From contig NZ_FNIM01000014.1 of assembly GCF_900103885.1 (NCBI RefSeq), positions 18,078 through 82,077 on the forward strand: DNA of 64,000 nucleotides. Direction: 5' to 3'. Below are positions 1 to 9,380 of this stretch, one piece after another (the first letter of the stretch is position 1; each line of letters starts with the position of its first letter). The translations under genes and the position numbers were made by a program. Source of the stretch: Actinomyces ruminicola (GTDB taxonomy: Bacteria > Actinomycetota > Actinomycetes > Actinomycetales > Actinomycetaceae). The notes under the pieces are model-generated. The model ran no database searches, was not told the origin of the DNA, and saw only the letters and a list, made by a program, of their open reading frames with translations.

Positions 1-52
1 TCCGGCCTGCGGCAGCGCTATGGGGGTGGAGGCGGGGTGAGGGGCGCACATG

Positions 53-1486
53 TCACTTGACCTTCTTGACCGGGTAGATGGCAAGTGCCGCCAGCAGCAG
101 CATGACCATGGCGAATACGTAGATCATGCGGTACCCGGCGGCGCCGGCAATGCGTGCGACCAGCTGACCGGCCACCACGGGGGCCAGCATCTGACCGATG
201 TTCGTGGCCGCGTTGGCCACGCCCAGGTCGCGGCCCGCGGCCTCCGGGTCCGGCAGGACATCGATGAACAGGGCCTGGTCCACGGTCATGAAGGCGCCGA
301 AGGCGAAGCCCGACAGGGCCGACATGATCAGCAGGCTCGCAACCGTGGGCCAGACGGCGGGCAGCGCATACAGCGCCATGAGCGCGAAGGAGGAGTAGAT
401 GACAAAGGGCTTGCGGCGCCCCAGCTTGTCCGACAGCCGCCCGGAGACGAGCATCATGATGATCATGCCGGGCATGGCCACCAGGCTCAGGATGGGGACC
501 ATGGCATTGGCCTCGGCCTGGGTCAGGGCGGGGCGCACATAGGACTGGAGGATGTACAGGTTGAAGGTGGTGGAGGAGGTGTAGCCCAGCATCATCAGCA
601 GGCGGGCGAACCACACCCAGCGGTAGTCGCGGTCGCGCAGGGCGATGGTGAAGCCGATGACAAAGGCCATTACGTCGAAGTGCGGCAGTTCCAGCTCCTT
701 GGAGGAGCGGTCCTTGGCCAGCAGCACGAAGCAGGCGGCGCCGAAGGACACCAGGATGGCGAAGATGTAGTAGGCGTCCAGGCCCATGGCGTTGAAGGCA
801 TTGCCGGCGACCAGCGATCCTGCCAGCATGCCGACCATGGTGCCGATGCCGGAGAAGGCGGAGACCGTGGCCAGCCGGTTCTCCGGGGTGCGGTCGGCGA
901 TGGTGGTGACCAGCGGTGCCTGCATGAAGTTCAGCGCGACCTGCGCCACCACCCAGAAGATCGTGATCAGCAGGATGGTAGTGGAGTAGCGCAGCCCGAT
1001 CATGAGCAGCGCACCGACGAACCCGCCCGAGCAGATCCAGAAGGAGCGGCGTCCCCAGCGCGACTTCCAGCGGTCGGAGATCACGCCGACGATCGGCTGG
1101 GCGAACATGGTGAAGAGGGATCCGACGGCGCTGACCACGGACATGGCGCTCGCACGGGCGCCGTCGTACTGGTTGTAGATGTCCATCAGCTCGGCGGCGT
1201 CCGCCCCGGTGTAGGTGCCGGAGGCGAGCTGCTGGAGCACCTCTGAGGTGACGTGCGGATAGTCGCCGAAGTAGGCCTGGAACTCCACCATCTGCACCTG
1301 GTTGGGCAGCAGAATGCCGGGAATGGCGGAGTAGCACGAGAACAGGAACATGCCCGCGATCGTGTAGGCGAACAGGTACTGGTAGAACGGGCGCCCGCCC
1401 AGGTACTTCATGGAGGTGCCGGGGCGGGTGGGCTCCTGGATATTGGGGTCCTTGCCCACCTGCGGGACCGTGGATGGTTGGGACAT
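53..1486 (-). CDS. GPH-type MFS sugar/glycoside importer
   Basis: A 477-residue membrane protein with about twelve hydrophobic segments. It resembles the glycoside-pentoside-hexuronide cation symporter branch of the MFS: the loop after the second segment reads SDRWKSRWGRRSFW, the usual GPH form of the D-x-x-x-x-G-R-R signature, and a second loop has ADRTPENR. The ATG is preceded by AAAGGAG. It lies 32 bp downstream of a GH78 rhamnosidase on the same strand, so the two are probably co-transcribed from the LacI-controlled promoter near 4.57 kb. The pairing suggests uptake of a rhamnose-containing oligosaccharide or plant glycoside that the cytoplasmic rhamnosidase then cleaves. The substrate is inference; the transporter family is fairly secure. 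Confidence 0.85.
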   Translation of the reverse strand: MSQPSTVPQVGKDPNIQEPTRPGTSMKYLGGRPFYQYLFAYTIAGMFLFSCYSAIPGILLPNQVQMVEFQAYFGDYPHVTSEVLQQLASGTYTGADAAELMDIYNQYDGARASAMSVVSAVGSLFTMFAQPIVGVISDRWKSRWGRRSFWICSGGFVGALLMIGLRYSTTILLITIFWVVAQVALNFMQAPLVTTIADRTPENRLATVSAFSGIGTMVGMLAGSLVAGNAFNAMGLDAYYIFAILVSFGAACFVLLAKDRSSKELELPHFDVMAFVIGFTIALRDRDYRWVWFARLLMMLGYTSSTTFNLYILQSYVRPALTQAEANAMVPILSLVAMPGMIIMMLVSGRLSDKLGRRKPFVIYSSFALMALYALPAVWPTVASLLIMSALSGFAFGAFMTVDQALFIDVLPDPEAAGRDLGVANAATNIGQMLAPVVAGQLVARIAGAAGYRMIYVFAMVMLLLAALAIYPVKKVK

Positions 1487-1518
1487 GGGAACTCCTTTGT
1501 TCTCGTGTGGATGTTTGC

Positions 1519-4518
1519 TCAGGTCACCAGGTGGTGGCGGCCGTGGGACAGCTCGATGGGCTCGCCCTCCTTACCCGGCAGGGTCACGCGCGCTGTTGCC
1601 CCCACGGGGACGACGACGTCGAGCTCCATCCGGCCCTGCCCGGCCGCGGCCGCCTGCGCGGACGCCTCACGGCCGGCCTCGTCCACCAGCCGCCAGGACA
1701 CTGCGGCCCAGCCGCAGGGGGTGCGGTGCACGGCCTCGGCGCGGGTCAGCCCGCCGCCCGGCGTCGGGGCCACCTCGATCACCCGGTAGCCGGGCTCGGC
1801 GGGTGCCAGGCCCGCGACGCTGCGCTCCAGCCAGGCCGCCACCGCCCCCAGGGCGTAGTGGTTGAAACTGGTCATGTCGCCGGGGTTGATGCTCCCGTCC
1901 GGCAGCATGGAGTCCCAGCGCTCCCAGGTGGTGGTCGCTCCCATGGCCACCGTGTACAGCCAGCTCGGGCACGTCGTGGTCAGCAGTAGCCGGTAGGCGG
2001 CGTCGGCGTGACCTGTGGCACTCAGCGCCCCGGTGAGCACGGGCGTGCCCGCGAAGCCGGTGGACACATGCCCGCCGGAGGCCTCCACCAGCTCCGCCAA
2101 CCGGTTCCCGGCGAATTCGCGGGCCTGCTCGGAGCCGGTCAGGCCGAAGGTGATCGCCAGGGCATAGGCGGTCTGGGTGTCGGAGGTCATGCGCCCGGCT
2201 CCGTCGGTGAAGCGGGCCCGGAAGCCCTCCCCGATCGCGTCCGCCAGGGCGGCGTAGCGGGCGGCGTCGTCGTCCTCGCCGAGCACCGCCGCCCAGTGGG
2301 AGACGATCCGGGCCGAATGGGCGAAGAAGGCGGTGGCCACCAGGTGCGGCTCCGTCATCGCCTGCATGGGGTTGTCCGGCGGGGCGGAGGGATCCAGCCA
2401 GTCGCCCAGCTGCATGCCGGAGTCCCACACGTGGTCGGCGGCGGCCAGCGAGTCCACCAGGTCCACCCACGCCTTGGCGGAGGCGTACTGCCGGCGCAGC
2501 AGACCCCGGTCGCCGGTGGCCCGGAACAGCTCCCACGGCACCACGGTGGCGGCGTCGCCCCACACGGCGGCCGGCCGCGGCGGCGTCCACAGGCCGCCCG
2601 GGATCACCGGCACGTACCAGGTGACGGTGCCGTGCGCCGCCTGCTCCAGGGCCAGATCCGCCAACCAGGAGGACAGCAGACCGGTACAGCAGTAATGGAA
2701 GGCGGCGGTGGGGGCGAAGGCCTGGATGTCTCCGGTCCAGCCCAGGCGCTCGTCGCGCTGCGGGCAGTCGGTGGGCAGGGCCACGAAGTTGTCCCGCATG
2801 GACCAGCGGGAGTTCTCGTGCAGGCGGTTCACGCGGGCATCGGAGCAGTCGAAGGCTCCCAGGCGCTCCATGTCCGTGTGCACGACCACGGCGATGATTG
2901 CCCCGGCCTCAATGTCCCGCTTGGCGGCCTCCGCCCCGCCCGGCCAACCGGACACGTCGGCGTAACGGAAGCCGTGGATGGTGAAGGCGGGCTCCCACTC
3001 CTCCACGCCGTCGCCGACCAGGGTGTAGCGGTCGGTGGCGGCGGCGCCGCGCAGCGGGCGCGTGCCCAGTTCGCCGTCCTCCAGCACCTCCGCGTGACGC
3101 AGAGTCACGGTGGTGCCGGCCGGGCCTGACACGCGGATGCGCAGCCGACCGGAGATGTTCTGGCCGAAGTCGATCAGCGCCCGCTCTGGGGCGAGCTCGA
3201 TCTCCGCCTCTCCGATCGACATCGCCCGCCGCTCCAGCACCGTGACCGCCACCGGCAGCAGCGTCTCCTGTACGCGCACGGGGGCATCGACCGGCATGAT
3301 CAGGCGCTCGGCGTCCGAGGCGCCCACCGCCACCGGCGACCAGTCGGCGGCGTCGAATCCGGGGGAGGACCAGCCGGGGGAGGCCAGGCGGGCGTCCACG
3401 GTCTCGCCCTCGTACAGGCCGGTGAACAGGATCTCCCCGGCGCCCGCCCGCCAGTCCGGGCCGGTGGCGATCGTGGTGCGGCTGCCGTCGGCGTGGGTGA
3501 GTTCGAGCTGGATGATGGCGGCGACGTCGTCGCCGTACAGGTTGCGGTAGCCGCCGTCGAAGCCGATGTGCCCGCGGTACCAGCCGTCGGCCAGCTGCGC
3601 TCCCAGGGCGTGCGGGCCGACGCCGTCGCCGGCGGGGGAGGAGTCCAGCAGCTGGGTGGTGACGTCGTAGGCGCGGGCGATCAGCCGCTGGCCGTACACC
3701 GTCCATCCGGGCACCAGCTCGTCCGCCCCGATGCGGCCGCCGTCGAGCTCGGCGCGGATGAGCCCGTGGGCGCTGACGTAGGCGCGGGCGGCCACCACCG
3801 GGCGGTCGACCGTGAACTCGTGGCGCACGCGTGGCGGACGGCGGTCGCTCTCGGGGTTCTCCGGCCAGGCGGGGCCGACCGGCAGGGCCTCCCAGTCGGA
3901 GGCGCCGAGCAGGCCGGCCTCGTAGACCACCGGCGCGGACCAGTCGGTGGTGGCGGGCAGCGCGGTGGCCGGGGCAGTCGCGGATGCGCCCACGGCGACG
4001 CTTCCGGTCACGCGCACGCGCACCGCCACGCGCTCGCGGGAGGCCAGCGGGCCGGCGGGCCACTCGGCCAGGACGCCGTCGGGGCTGGCGAGTGGCAGGG
4101 TCTCGGGTGCGGCGAGCGGGTTGCCCGCGGCGTCGGTGCGGGTGAGCTCGGCCTCGGCGGCGGTGGGGGACCAGCCGGCGGGGGCGGTGGGGATCTCCCA
4201 GGACAGGCGGGGTGTGGCGGAGGCGCCGCCCAGGACGTCGCCGGGCAGGTACTGCTCGAACTTCAGGTGGGTGGGGGCCGCCAGGTCGCCGACGGGGTCG
4301 AGCAGGCCGGCGGCGGTGATGGTGGGCTCGGGGACGGCGGGGCGGGCGTGGGGGAGGGAGTTGGTGCCGGGCGCGCCGTGGGCCTGGGCGATCGGAACCT
4401 CGGGGAGTGGGGGCTGCGGCAAGAGTGCCGGCGGGGGTGCGGGCGAGGCCGGGGCCTGCTGCGGGGCTGCGGGTGAGGCCGGGGCCTGCTGCGGCGTGGG
4501 GGAGGTCTGCGTTGACAC
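1519..4518 (-). CDS. Alpha-L-rhamnosidase, GH78 (copy 1)
   Basis: Hydrolyses terminal alpha-L-rhamnosyl residues. The GTG at 4518 (VSTQTSP) is preferred over the frame's upstream ATG because GGAG lies 7 nt before it and the upstream ATG would overlap the operator; this gives 999 residues. The N-terminus is Pro/Ala/Gln-rich and not a signal peptide, so a cytoplasmic enzyme is expected. The Bac_rhamnosid domain is followed by the (alpha/alpha)6 catalytic domain with DCPQRDERLGWTGD (general acid region) and the downstream WERWD motif (base region), both hallmarks of GH78. It is the first gene of a two-gene unit with the GPH importer. It is only distantly similar to the two other GH78 genes in the window. 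Confidence 0.93.
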   Translation of the reverse strand: MSTQTSPTPQQAPASPAAPQQAPASPAPPPALLPQPPLPEVPIAQAHGAPGTNSLPHARPAVPEPTITAAGLLDPVGDLAAPTHLKFEQYLPGDVLGGASATPRLSWEIPTAPAGWSPTAAEAELTRTDAAGNPLAAPETLPLASPDGVLAEWPAGPLASRERVAVRVRVTGSVAVGASATAPATALPATTDWSAPVVYEAGLLGASDWEALPVGPAWPENPESDRRPPRVRHEFTVDRPVVAARAYVSAHGLIRAELDGGRIGADELVPGWTVYGQRLIARAYDVTTQLLDSSPAGDGVGPHALGAQLADGWYRGHIGFDGGYRNLYGDDVAAIIQLELTHADGSRTTIATGPDWRAGAGEILFTGLYEGETVDARLASPGWSSPGFDAADWSPVAVGASDAERLIMPVDAPVRVQETLLPVAVTVLERRAMSIGEAEIELAPERALIDFGQNISGRLRIRVSGPAGTTVTLRHAEVLEDGELGTRPLRGAAATDRYTLVGDGVEEWEPAFTIHGFRYADVSGWPGGAEAAKRDIEAGAIIAVVVHTDMERLGAFDCSDARVNRLHENSRWSMRDNFVALPTDCPQRDERLGWTGDIQAFAPTAAFHYCCTGLLSSWLADLALEQAAHGTVTWYVPVIPGGLWTPPRPAAVWGDAATVVPWELFRATGDRGLLRRQYASAKAWVDLVDSLAAADHVWDSGMQLGDWLDPSAPPDNPMQAMTEPHLVATAFFAHSARIVSHWAAVLGEDDDAARYAALADAIGEGFRARFTDGAGRMTSDTQTAYALAITFGLTGSEQAREFAGNRLAELVEASGGHVSTGFAGTPVLTGALSATGHADAAYRLLLTTTCPSWLYTVAMGATTTWERWDSMLPDGSINPGDMTSFNHYALGAVAAWLERSVAGLAPAEPGYRVIEVAPTPGGGLTRAEAVHRTPCGWAAVSWRLVDEAGREASAQAAAAGQGRMELDVVVPVGATARVTLPGKEGEPIELSHGRHHLVT

Positions 4519-4552
4519 GGTGAGGCTCCGTCTGCGGTGACGAGGGAAGGTG

Positions 4553-4596
4553 TTGAAACGACTCAAAGGTTAATTGCCGCGTGACCGCCGCGTCAA
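4553..4596 (-). promoter_or_regulatory. Promoter with LacI-type operator for rhamnosidase 1
   Basis: On the minus strand a -35 TTGACG (4591-4596) and a -10 TTAACC (4568-4573) are 17 bp apart. Immediately downstream, 4553-4566 reads TTGAGTCGTTTCAA, a LacI/GalR-type near-palindrome that recurs at two other promoters in this window. The position is typical for repression by blocking RNA polymerase. Confidence 0.7.
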
Positions 4597-5051
4597 TGGG
4601 GTGCGTGAGCGCTTACGGTTGGGCTCTACTACGCCACTTCCCCGTTGGGTACGCCGGTTAGCGGTCTGCTGCAGGCTCCGGGGGCGTACAACCGACGGTG
4701 AACTGGCGGAGTAAACGTCGAACCGGCGTAGTAGACGCACTGCGGGGGTAGGCAAAAACAAACCTGCAGTGTCGGCGTCTATAGCAACGGCCCGGTAGGC
4801 GAGCTGCCTCAGTGAGGACATCGTCCAACCGGTGGCCGTGAGGATCTCACCGGGCATGTCTGTGGAAGGCGGCCCAACGGCGGCGGTTTGCCGGGACGCG
4901 ACTACGGGTGCGCCCAGCGCTATGCCCGCCCGCGGGCGGCAAGGCGGCGGTTGGTGGGGACGCGACTGTTGGCGCGCGGGGTTGCACGCAGCGGCTGTTG
5001 TCGGGAACTCTGCTGACCCGCAGTGTTTGTTGATATTACGCGGAAAGTCGA
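4597..5051. other. Gene-poor spacer with short degenerate repeats
   Basis: No credible gene is visible here. The stretch contains a GGGACGCGACT motif twice (4893-4903 and 4957-4967, 64 bp apart, with GGCGGTT shortly before each) and motifs of the type AACCGGCGTAGTAGACG (about 4722-4738) and ACGCCGGTTAG near 4660. Related motifs occur in the other large gap at 34.2-34.4 kb. It looks like decayed repeat or gene debris. Confidence 0.4.
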
Positions 5052-5137
5052 GACAGGCTGGAAATGGATGATGATGCTCCCGTGTGCGGCGGAGTGCTCG
5101 TTGCACACGGGAGGCGAGCCGCGAGTCTCAGCCTGTC
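5052..5137. repeat. Nested inverted repeat, CCCGTGTGC hairpin family (copy 1)
   Basis: Inner arms CTCCCGTGTGC (5077-5087) and GCACACGGGAG (5103-5113) form an 11-bp perfect stem. Outer arms GACAGGCTG (5052-5060) and CAGCCTGTC (5129-5137) also pair. The same inner arms make up a 21-bp perfect stem at 14080-14128, and a lone half-site occurs at 13993-14003. It lies just past the 3' end of the GH43 remnant. Confidence 0.6.
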
Positions 5138-5151
5138 CGCGTCTAACTCGC

Positions 5152-5390
5152 CTACAGCGGCCGGTAGCTGAGGCATTCAGCCGTCGCGGTTCCGCCGTGC
5201 ATGCCCACGACCCGGTCGGTGGAGCCGTAGGCGACCTCGGTGGACAGGTGGCGCCCGTCCAGTCGGCCCAGTCCAGGGTCGTGACCGCCTCGGCCTTCCA
5301 GGTCAGGCGGCAGGCGCCGTCCTCGTCCCAGTACAGGCCCGGGTCGATGCCGGGAGTGTCCGCAACCAGCACCGGGTCGGACCAGCCGGC
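5152..5390 (-). pseudogene. GH43 beta-xylosidase/arabinofuranosidase remnant
   Basis: Reading the minus strand gives WSDPVLVADTPGIDPGLYW followed by DEDGACRLTW, the typical GH43 segment with the second catalytic-region Asp context. Within about 25 codons the text jumps, with a frame change near 5245-5255, to GRHLSTEVAYGSTDRVVG and an ending ECLSYRPL before a TAG at 5152. That second block matches the C-terminal concanavalin-like domain of GH43 enzymes. Most of the roughly 500-residue protein is therefore missing, with a large internal deletion and a frameshift. It is a scar of a lost hemicellulose or arabinoside function next to the rhamnosidases. Confidence 0.65.
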
Positions 5391-5464
5391 GGCGGCGGGG
5401 CGACTTCTCCTTCGGTGCTGGCGCGGTGTCCGGGCGCTTCCGCGGCCGGGCCGACGCCATATCG

Positions 5465-5523
5465 ACCGATTTCGGCACGTAACTTCTACCGATTTCGGCA
5501 CGTAAGTTCTACCGATTTCGGCG
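5465..5523 (+). repeat. CCGA-YY-TCGG iteron element, copy A
   Basis: Two full 23-bp units (5465-5487 and 5488-5510) and a partial third (from 5511), each starting ACCGATTTCGG and continuing CACGTAACTTCT (one unit has AAGTTCT). It is preceded by CGCCATATCG and ends in a G-rich run facing the stop codon of rhamnosidase 2, about 38 bp away. It is one of five copies in the window. Confidence 0.85.
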
Positions 5524-5560
5524 AGGGGTGGCGGGTGGGGATGTTGGAGTAGGTGCGAGC

Positions 5561-8539
5561 TCAGCCGCGTTGGGCGGCGGGGACAGGCTCTGCGTGCGGG
5601 GCCACTTCGGAGATGACCGCCTCCAGCGCCGCCCTGGCCTCCTCCATGCCCGGGATGAAGCTGTACATGGTGGCCGCCCCGGGCACGACCCGCACCGTGG
5701 AGTCGAGCTCGTGCTTGAGGAAGTTCGTAAGTGTGGCGGCCGGGTCGGCCATGTAGGCCCCGTGCTTGCCGCGCACCGCCTCCACCACGCGACCCCACGC
5801 GGACTCATCATCGATCAGGTCGCGCACGGTGCGGATCGCGTCAGCGCCGTTCCGCGTCTGCGGCACCGTGACCGTGCGCTCGTGCAGGCCGTGCCCGAGC
5901 ATCTCGGGGGCGGCCCCGGGCAGCACCAGCTCGGCGCTCGCCCCCACCGGCACCTGCACGCGCACGTGCAGCGCCTCGCCGTCGAGCTCCCAGACGACGC
6001 GGGCCGTGCCCAGCGGCAGCCGCCGCACCGCGCTCGCGGAGGTGAAGCCGTTGCCGACCTGCGGGGCCACCCGCAGCGCGCGCCCGCCGCCGCCGACGAC
6101 GTCCAGCCCGGCCAGGTCCGTGATCAGCCACTGGGTGACGGCGCCCAGGGCGTAGTGGTTGAAGCTGGTCATCTCCCCGGGGTTGATGTCTCCGTTGGGA
6201 AGCATGGAGTCCCAGCGCTCCCAGATGGTGGTGGCCCCCATGGTCACCGGGTAGAGCCAGCTGGGGCACTGCTTCTCGAGCACCAGGCGGGCCGCCGTGG
6301 CCGCCTGCCCGCCCTTGACCAGGGCGGTAGGAACTAGCGGGGTGCCGACGAAGCCGGTGGAGATGCGGAACGAGCGCAGCCGCACCAGGTCCGCCAGGCG
6401 CTGCCCGGCCCCGGACACGCGCCGCGGCGTGTCCAGCAGGTCCCAGGCCAGCGCCTGCGCGTAGACGGTGGCGCAGTCGGACAGGATCAGCCCGTCGGCG
6501 GTGACATAGGCGTCCAGGTAGGCATCCCGCACGCTCGCGGCCAGCGCCTCGTAGTGGGCGGCGCGCTCGGCGTCGCCCAGGATCGCGTAGGCGCGGGCGG
6601 TGATGCCCGCACTGCGGGCGAAGTAGGCGGTGGCGACAACCTCCGGGTCGGCCTTGGCGGCGCCCGGGTCCTCCGGCGGGGCGTCGGGGTCGAGCCAGTC
6701 GCCGAACTGGAAGCCGCCCCGCCACAGGTGCGAGTCGCCCGCCACCGCATCGACGCCGTCGACGAAGCAGGCCATCGCCTCCGCGCTCGCGGCCAGCACG
6801 GCGGGGTCTCCGGTGGCCTCGTACACGGCCCACGGCACCAGGGTGATGGCGTCGCCCCAGGCGCAGGTGAGCTTGTTGCCCTCCAGCACGTCGGGGACCA
6901 CCACCGGCAGGGCCCCGTCGAGCGTCTGCGCCGCGGCCAGGTCCTTCGTCCATGAGCTCAGGAAGGCGGCGGCGTCGTACAGTGACATCGCGGTGGGGGC
7001 GAAGGCGCCGATGTCGCCCGTCCAGCCCAGGCGCTCGTCGCGCTGCGGGCAGTCCGTGGGCACGGTGATGAAGTTGTCGATTGTGGACCAGCGGGTGTTC
7101 TCCACCAGCCGGTCCACCAGCGGCTGCGAGCTGGCGAACCAGGCGCCCCGCTCCATGCCGGCCGATACGACACGTGCCGTCAAGGACGCCAGCAGCGCGT
7201 CGTCGTCGCCGGGGAAGCCATCGACCTGTACGTAGCGGAAGCCGTGCTGGGTGAGGGTGGGGGTGAAGACCTCGGGCCGTTCGGTGGTGCCGGTGCCCGC
7301 GAGGGTGACGTGGTCGGTGCACTCGGCGTTGCGCAGCGGGCGGGTGCCCAGCTCGCCGTGCTCCAGGACCTCGGCGTGGCGCAGGGTGATCACGTCCCCG
7401 GCGCCGCCGCCCGCCACGCTCAGGCGCATGTGCCCGGTGAGGTTCTGCCCCAGGTCCACGATGCGCCTGCCCGACGGCGTGGTGATGACCTCGATCGGCC
7501 GCACCTCGCCGATGACGGTGGGCAGCGGCAGCGTGGTCGGCTCCAGGGCCGCCCCGGGCAGGTCGAGGACGGCGACCGGGGACTCGGCCTCCGGCGCTCC
7601 GAGCGCGGGCAGGCGCAGGTCGGTGGACTGGCCGTTGTACAGGTCGTTGGCGGTGATGTTGGAGGGGCGCCAGGTCCAGTCGGCGTCGGTGCCGACCGCG
7701 GTGGTGTCCGCTCCGTCGCTCAGCTCCACCTGGGCCAGCAGCCACAGGTCCTCACCGTAGACGTTCTCGCGCATCGCCCAGGTCAGGTGGCCGCGGTACC
7801 AGCCGTTGCCCAGGACGACGGCGAGCTCGTGCTCTCCCGGGGTGAGGATGGTGGTCACGTCGTGGGTCTGGACCAGGATGCGGCGGGAGTATTCGGTCCA
7901 GCCCGGGGCGAGCTCGTCGGTGCCCACCTTGACGCCGTCGATGAAGGCCTCGTAGGTGCCGCCGGCGGCCAGGTGCAGGCGGGCGGAGGTGGTGCCCGCG
8001 GGGACGCTGATGCGCCGCACCATGACCGGGGCCGGGTCGGTGCGCTTGTTGCCGGGAGCGGCGATGGGGCGGGCGGACCAGTCGGCGCGCTCCAGCAGCC
8101 CGGTCTCGACGACGGCGGGAGCCGACCAGGGGGACCAGGCGCCATCATCTCCGGCCACTCGCACCCGCCACACGGCGGCCTCGCGCGAAGCCAGCGGCGC
8201 GGCGGGCCAGGGCACGAACAGGGAGTCGGGGCCCTCTGTGACGCAGACTTCCGTGCTGTTGGGCAGGGTGCCGACGGCGCCGCGGGCGATCTCGATCTCG
8301 GCGCGCGCCTGGGTCCAACCGGCGGGGGCCGTGGGCACCTCCCAAGAAAGCGCCGGTGCGGAGCCGGTGCCGCCGAGCACCGGCCGGTCGGGGCGGTGGT
8401 GGTCCACGCGCAGCCGCACCGGCGCGGCGAGGCGGCCGACCGGGTCGATGACGTCGGGCGCGGGCGCGGTGAGGAGGTCGGCGCCGCGGGCTGTGGGGGA
8501 GGTCGAGGCGGCGGGTTGGCTGGAGTGGTGAGTGGACAC
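5561..8539 (-). CDS. Alpha-L-rhamnosidase, GH78 (copy 2)
   Basis: A 992-residue GH78 enzyme if the GTG at 8539 (VSTHHSSQ) is used. GGAG stands 6 nt upstream, whereas the frame-extending GTG at 8572 lies inside the operator. Catalytic-domain motifs are present: DCPQRDERLGWTGD and WERWDSMLPNGDINPGE, with SFNHYALGAV following. There is no signal peptide, so it should act on imported rhamnosides in the cytoplasm. Its own promoter and LacI-type operator lie directly upstream. It is a single-gene unit; the next gene downstream on the strand is the GH43 scar. A C-terminal extension of about 80 residues beyond the usual GH78 end has no recognisable domain. The function is secure, the exact linkage specificity unknown. 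Confidence 0.93.
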   Translation of the reverse strand: MSTHHSSQPAASTSPTARGADLLTAPAPDVIDPVGRLAAPVRLRVDHHRPDRPVLGGTGSAPALSWEVPTAPAGWTQARAEIEIARGAVGTLPNSTEVCVTEGPDSLFVPWPAAPLASREAAVWRVRVAGDDGAWSPWSAPAVVETGLLERADWSARPIAAPGNKRTDPAPVMVRRISVPAGTTSARLHLAAGGTYEAFIDGVKVGTDELAPGWTEYSRRILVQTHDVTTILTPGEHELAVVLGNGWYRGHLTWAMRENVYGEDLWLLAQVELSDGADTTAVGTDADWTWRPSNITANDLYNGQSTDLRLPALGAPEAESPVAVLDLPGAALEPTTLPLPTVIGEVRPIEVITTPSGRRIVDLGQNLTGHMRLSVAGGGAGDVITLRHAEVLEHGELGTRPLRNAECTDHVTLAGTGTTERPEVFTPTLTQHGFRYVQVDGFPGDDDALLASLTARVVSAGMERGAWFASSQPLVDRLVENTRWSTIDNFITVPTDCPQRDERLGWTGDIGAFAPTAMSLYDAAAFLSSWTKDLAAAQTLDGALPVVVPDVLEGNKLTCAWGDAITLVPWAVYEATGDPAVLAASAEAMACFVDGVDAVAGDSHLWRGGFQFGDWLDPDAPPEDPGAAKADPEVVATAYFARSAGITARAYAILGDAERAAHYEALAASVRDAYLDAYVTADGLILSDCATVYAQALAWDLLDTPRRVSGAGQRLADLVRLRSFRISTGFVGTPLVPTALVKGGQAATAARLVLEKQCPSWLYPVTMGATTIWERWDSMLPNGDINPGEMTSFNHYALGAVTQWLITDLAGLDVVGGGGRALRVAPQVGNGFTSASAVRRLPLGTARVVWELDGEALHVRVQVPVGASAELVLPGAAPEMLGHGLHERTVTVPQTRNGADAIRTVRDLIDDESAWGRVVEAVRGKHGAYMADPAATLTNFLKHELDSTVRVVPGAATMYSFIPGMEEARAALEAVISEVAPHAEPVPAAQRG

Positions 8540-8558
8540 GAGCATCTCCGGGTCGTCG

Positions 8559-8613
8559 TTGAACCGTTTCACGGATTGTCGGGAGCGTATGCGTGGTTCC
8601 GGTCGCGTGTCAA
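8559..8613 (-). promoter_or_regulatory. Promoter with LacI-type operator for rhamnosidase 2
   Basis: Minus-strand -35 TTGACA (8608-8613) and -10-like TACGCT (8584-8589), 18 bp apart. The operator GTGAAACGGTTCAA occupies 8559-8572, about 11 bp downstream of the -10, matching the layout at the rhaM and rhamnosidase 1 promoters. Confidence 0.7.
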
Positions 8614-8771
8614 CCAGGACGGAAGTGTCAAAAACGATGACAAGCGCCGGCTTTCCGGTCTGACGGCGCGTGGCGAAACGTTGCTGTTACGGGGATGGCC
8701 GGTTGCATCTGGGGTGTCGGCGACGCGTTTGCCATCAATCCTGACGTTCTGCCCCGCGGCGGGCGGTTGCG

Positions 8772-9380
8772 TCATGTTTGGCGCAGCCGGTTGGCGAAGT
8801 CGCGGATGACGGCGGCCATGTCCACGCCGCGGTCCAGCAGCCACTCCGTCTGCACGCCCTCGATGAGTGCCGTCAATTGTGTGGCGGCCAGGTCCAGGTC
8901 GATGTCGTCGCGCAGGTGTCCGGCGTCGCGTTCGCTCTGGAGGTCGGCGCGCACCGCCGCCCGGAAGCGCCGCGCCAATCCGGCGATGTAGTCGTGGGCG
9001 GGATGGTCGGGGTTGACCGCCTCGGCGCGCATGACGGTGTCCAACTGGATGAGGCCGGGGATGGCGGCGTTGTGCTCCATGATCAGGGGGAGTGCCTCCA
9101 GGAGTCCGTGCTCGGCGAACAGGCTCGCGCGCCACTCGGACTCGGTCTCCTCGCGGCGTATGAGGACGGCCTCGAGCAGTTTCTCCTTGTTTCCGAAGTG
9201 ATGGCGCAGCAGGGTGTGGCTCACCCCGACGGCGTCGGCGATCTGCCGCAGGGAGAGGTTGTTGTAGCCCTGCTCGGCGAAGACCTCCATGGCGGCGTCG
9301 ACGATGGCGGCGCGACGCCGCTCCCCGTTGGCGTAGCGCGTGCGCCCGTCGGGCGGGGCGACGGCGTCTGAGTCGGGCAC
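8772..9380 (-). CDS. TetR-family transcriptional regulator
   Basis: A 202-residue protein when started at the GTG at 9380, which has an excellent GGAGGTGAGG sequence 6 nt upstream; the frame stays open further upstream but without a comparable start. Residues about 15-60 form the TetR helix-turn-helix: AAIVDAAMEVFAEQG, then SLRQIADAVGVSHTLLRHHF, then the conserved G-N-K-E-K-L. The C-terminal ligand domain is not diagnostic. It is divergent from the MFS-GH1 pair that starts at 9.66 kb, and is the obvious candidate regulator of it. The 278-bp divergent gap contains similar half-sites (CCAACTTGG and CCAAAGTGG near 9530-9560) that could be operators, though this is weak. Confidence 0.88.
   Translation of the reverse strand: MPDSDAVAPPDGRTRYANGERRRAAIVDAAMEVFAEQGYNNLSLRQIADAVGVSHTLLRHHFGNKEKLLEAVLIRREETESEWRASLFAEHGLLEALPLIMEHNAAIPGLIQLDTVMRAEAVNPDHPAHDYIAGLARRFRAAVRADLQSERDAGHLRDDIDLDLAATQLTALIEGVQTEWLLDRGVDMAAVIRDFANRLRQT

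Noticed and set aside
4570..5106. Minus-strand open frame upstream of rhamnosidase 1
   Set aside because: Covers the rhamnosidase 1 promoter, has no ribosome site and no family resemblance; the region holds repeat debris instead.
5465..5523. Interpretation of the 23-bp iterations as a CRISPR array
   Set aside because: Repeats are directly abutting with no variable spacers, only two to three units per copy, and no cas genes are present.
8540..8572. GTG start of rhamnosidase 2 at 8572
   Set aside because: It lies within the LacI-type operator; GTG 8539 has GGAG 6 nt upstream and matches the start chosen for rhamnosidase 1.
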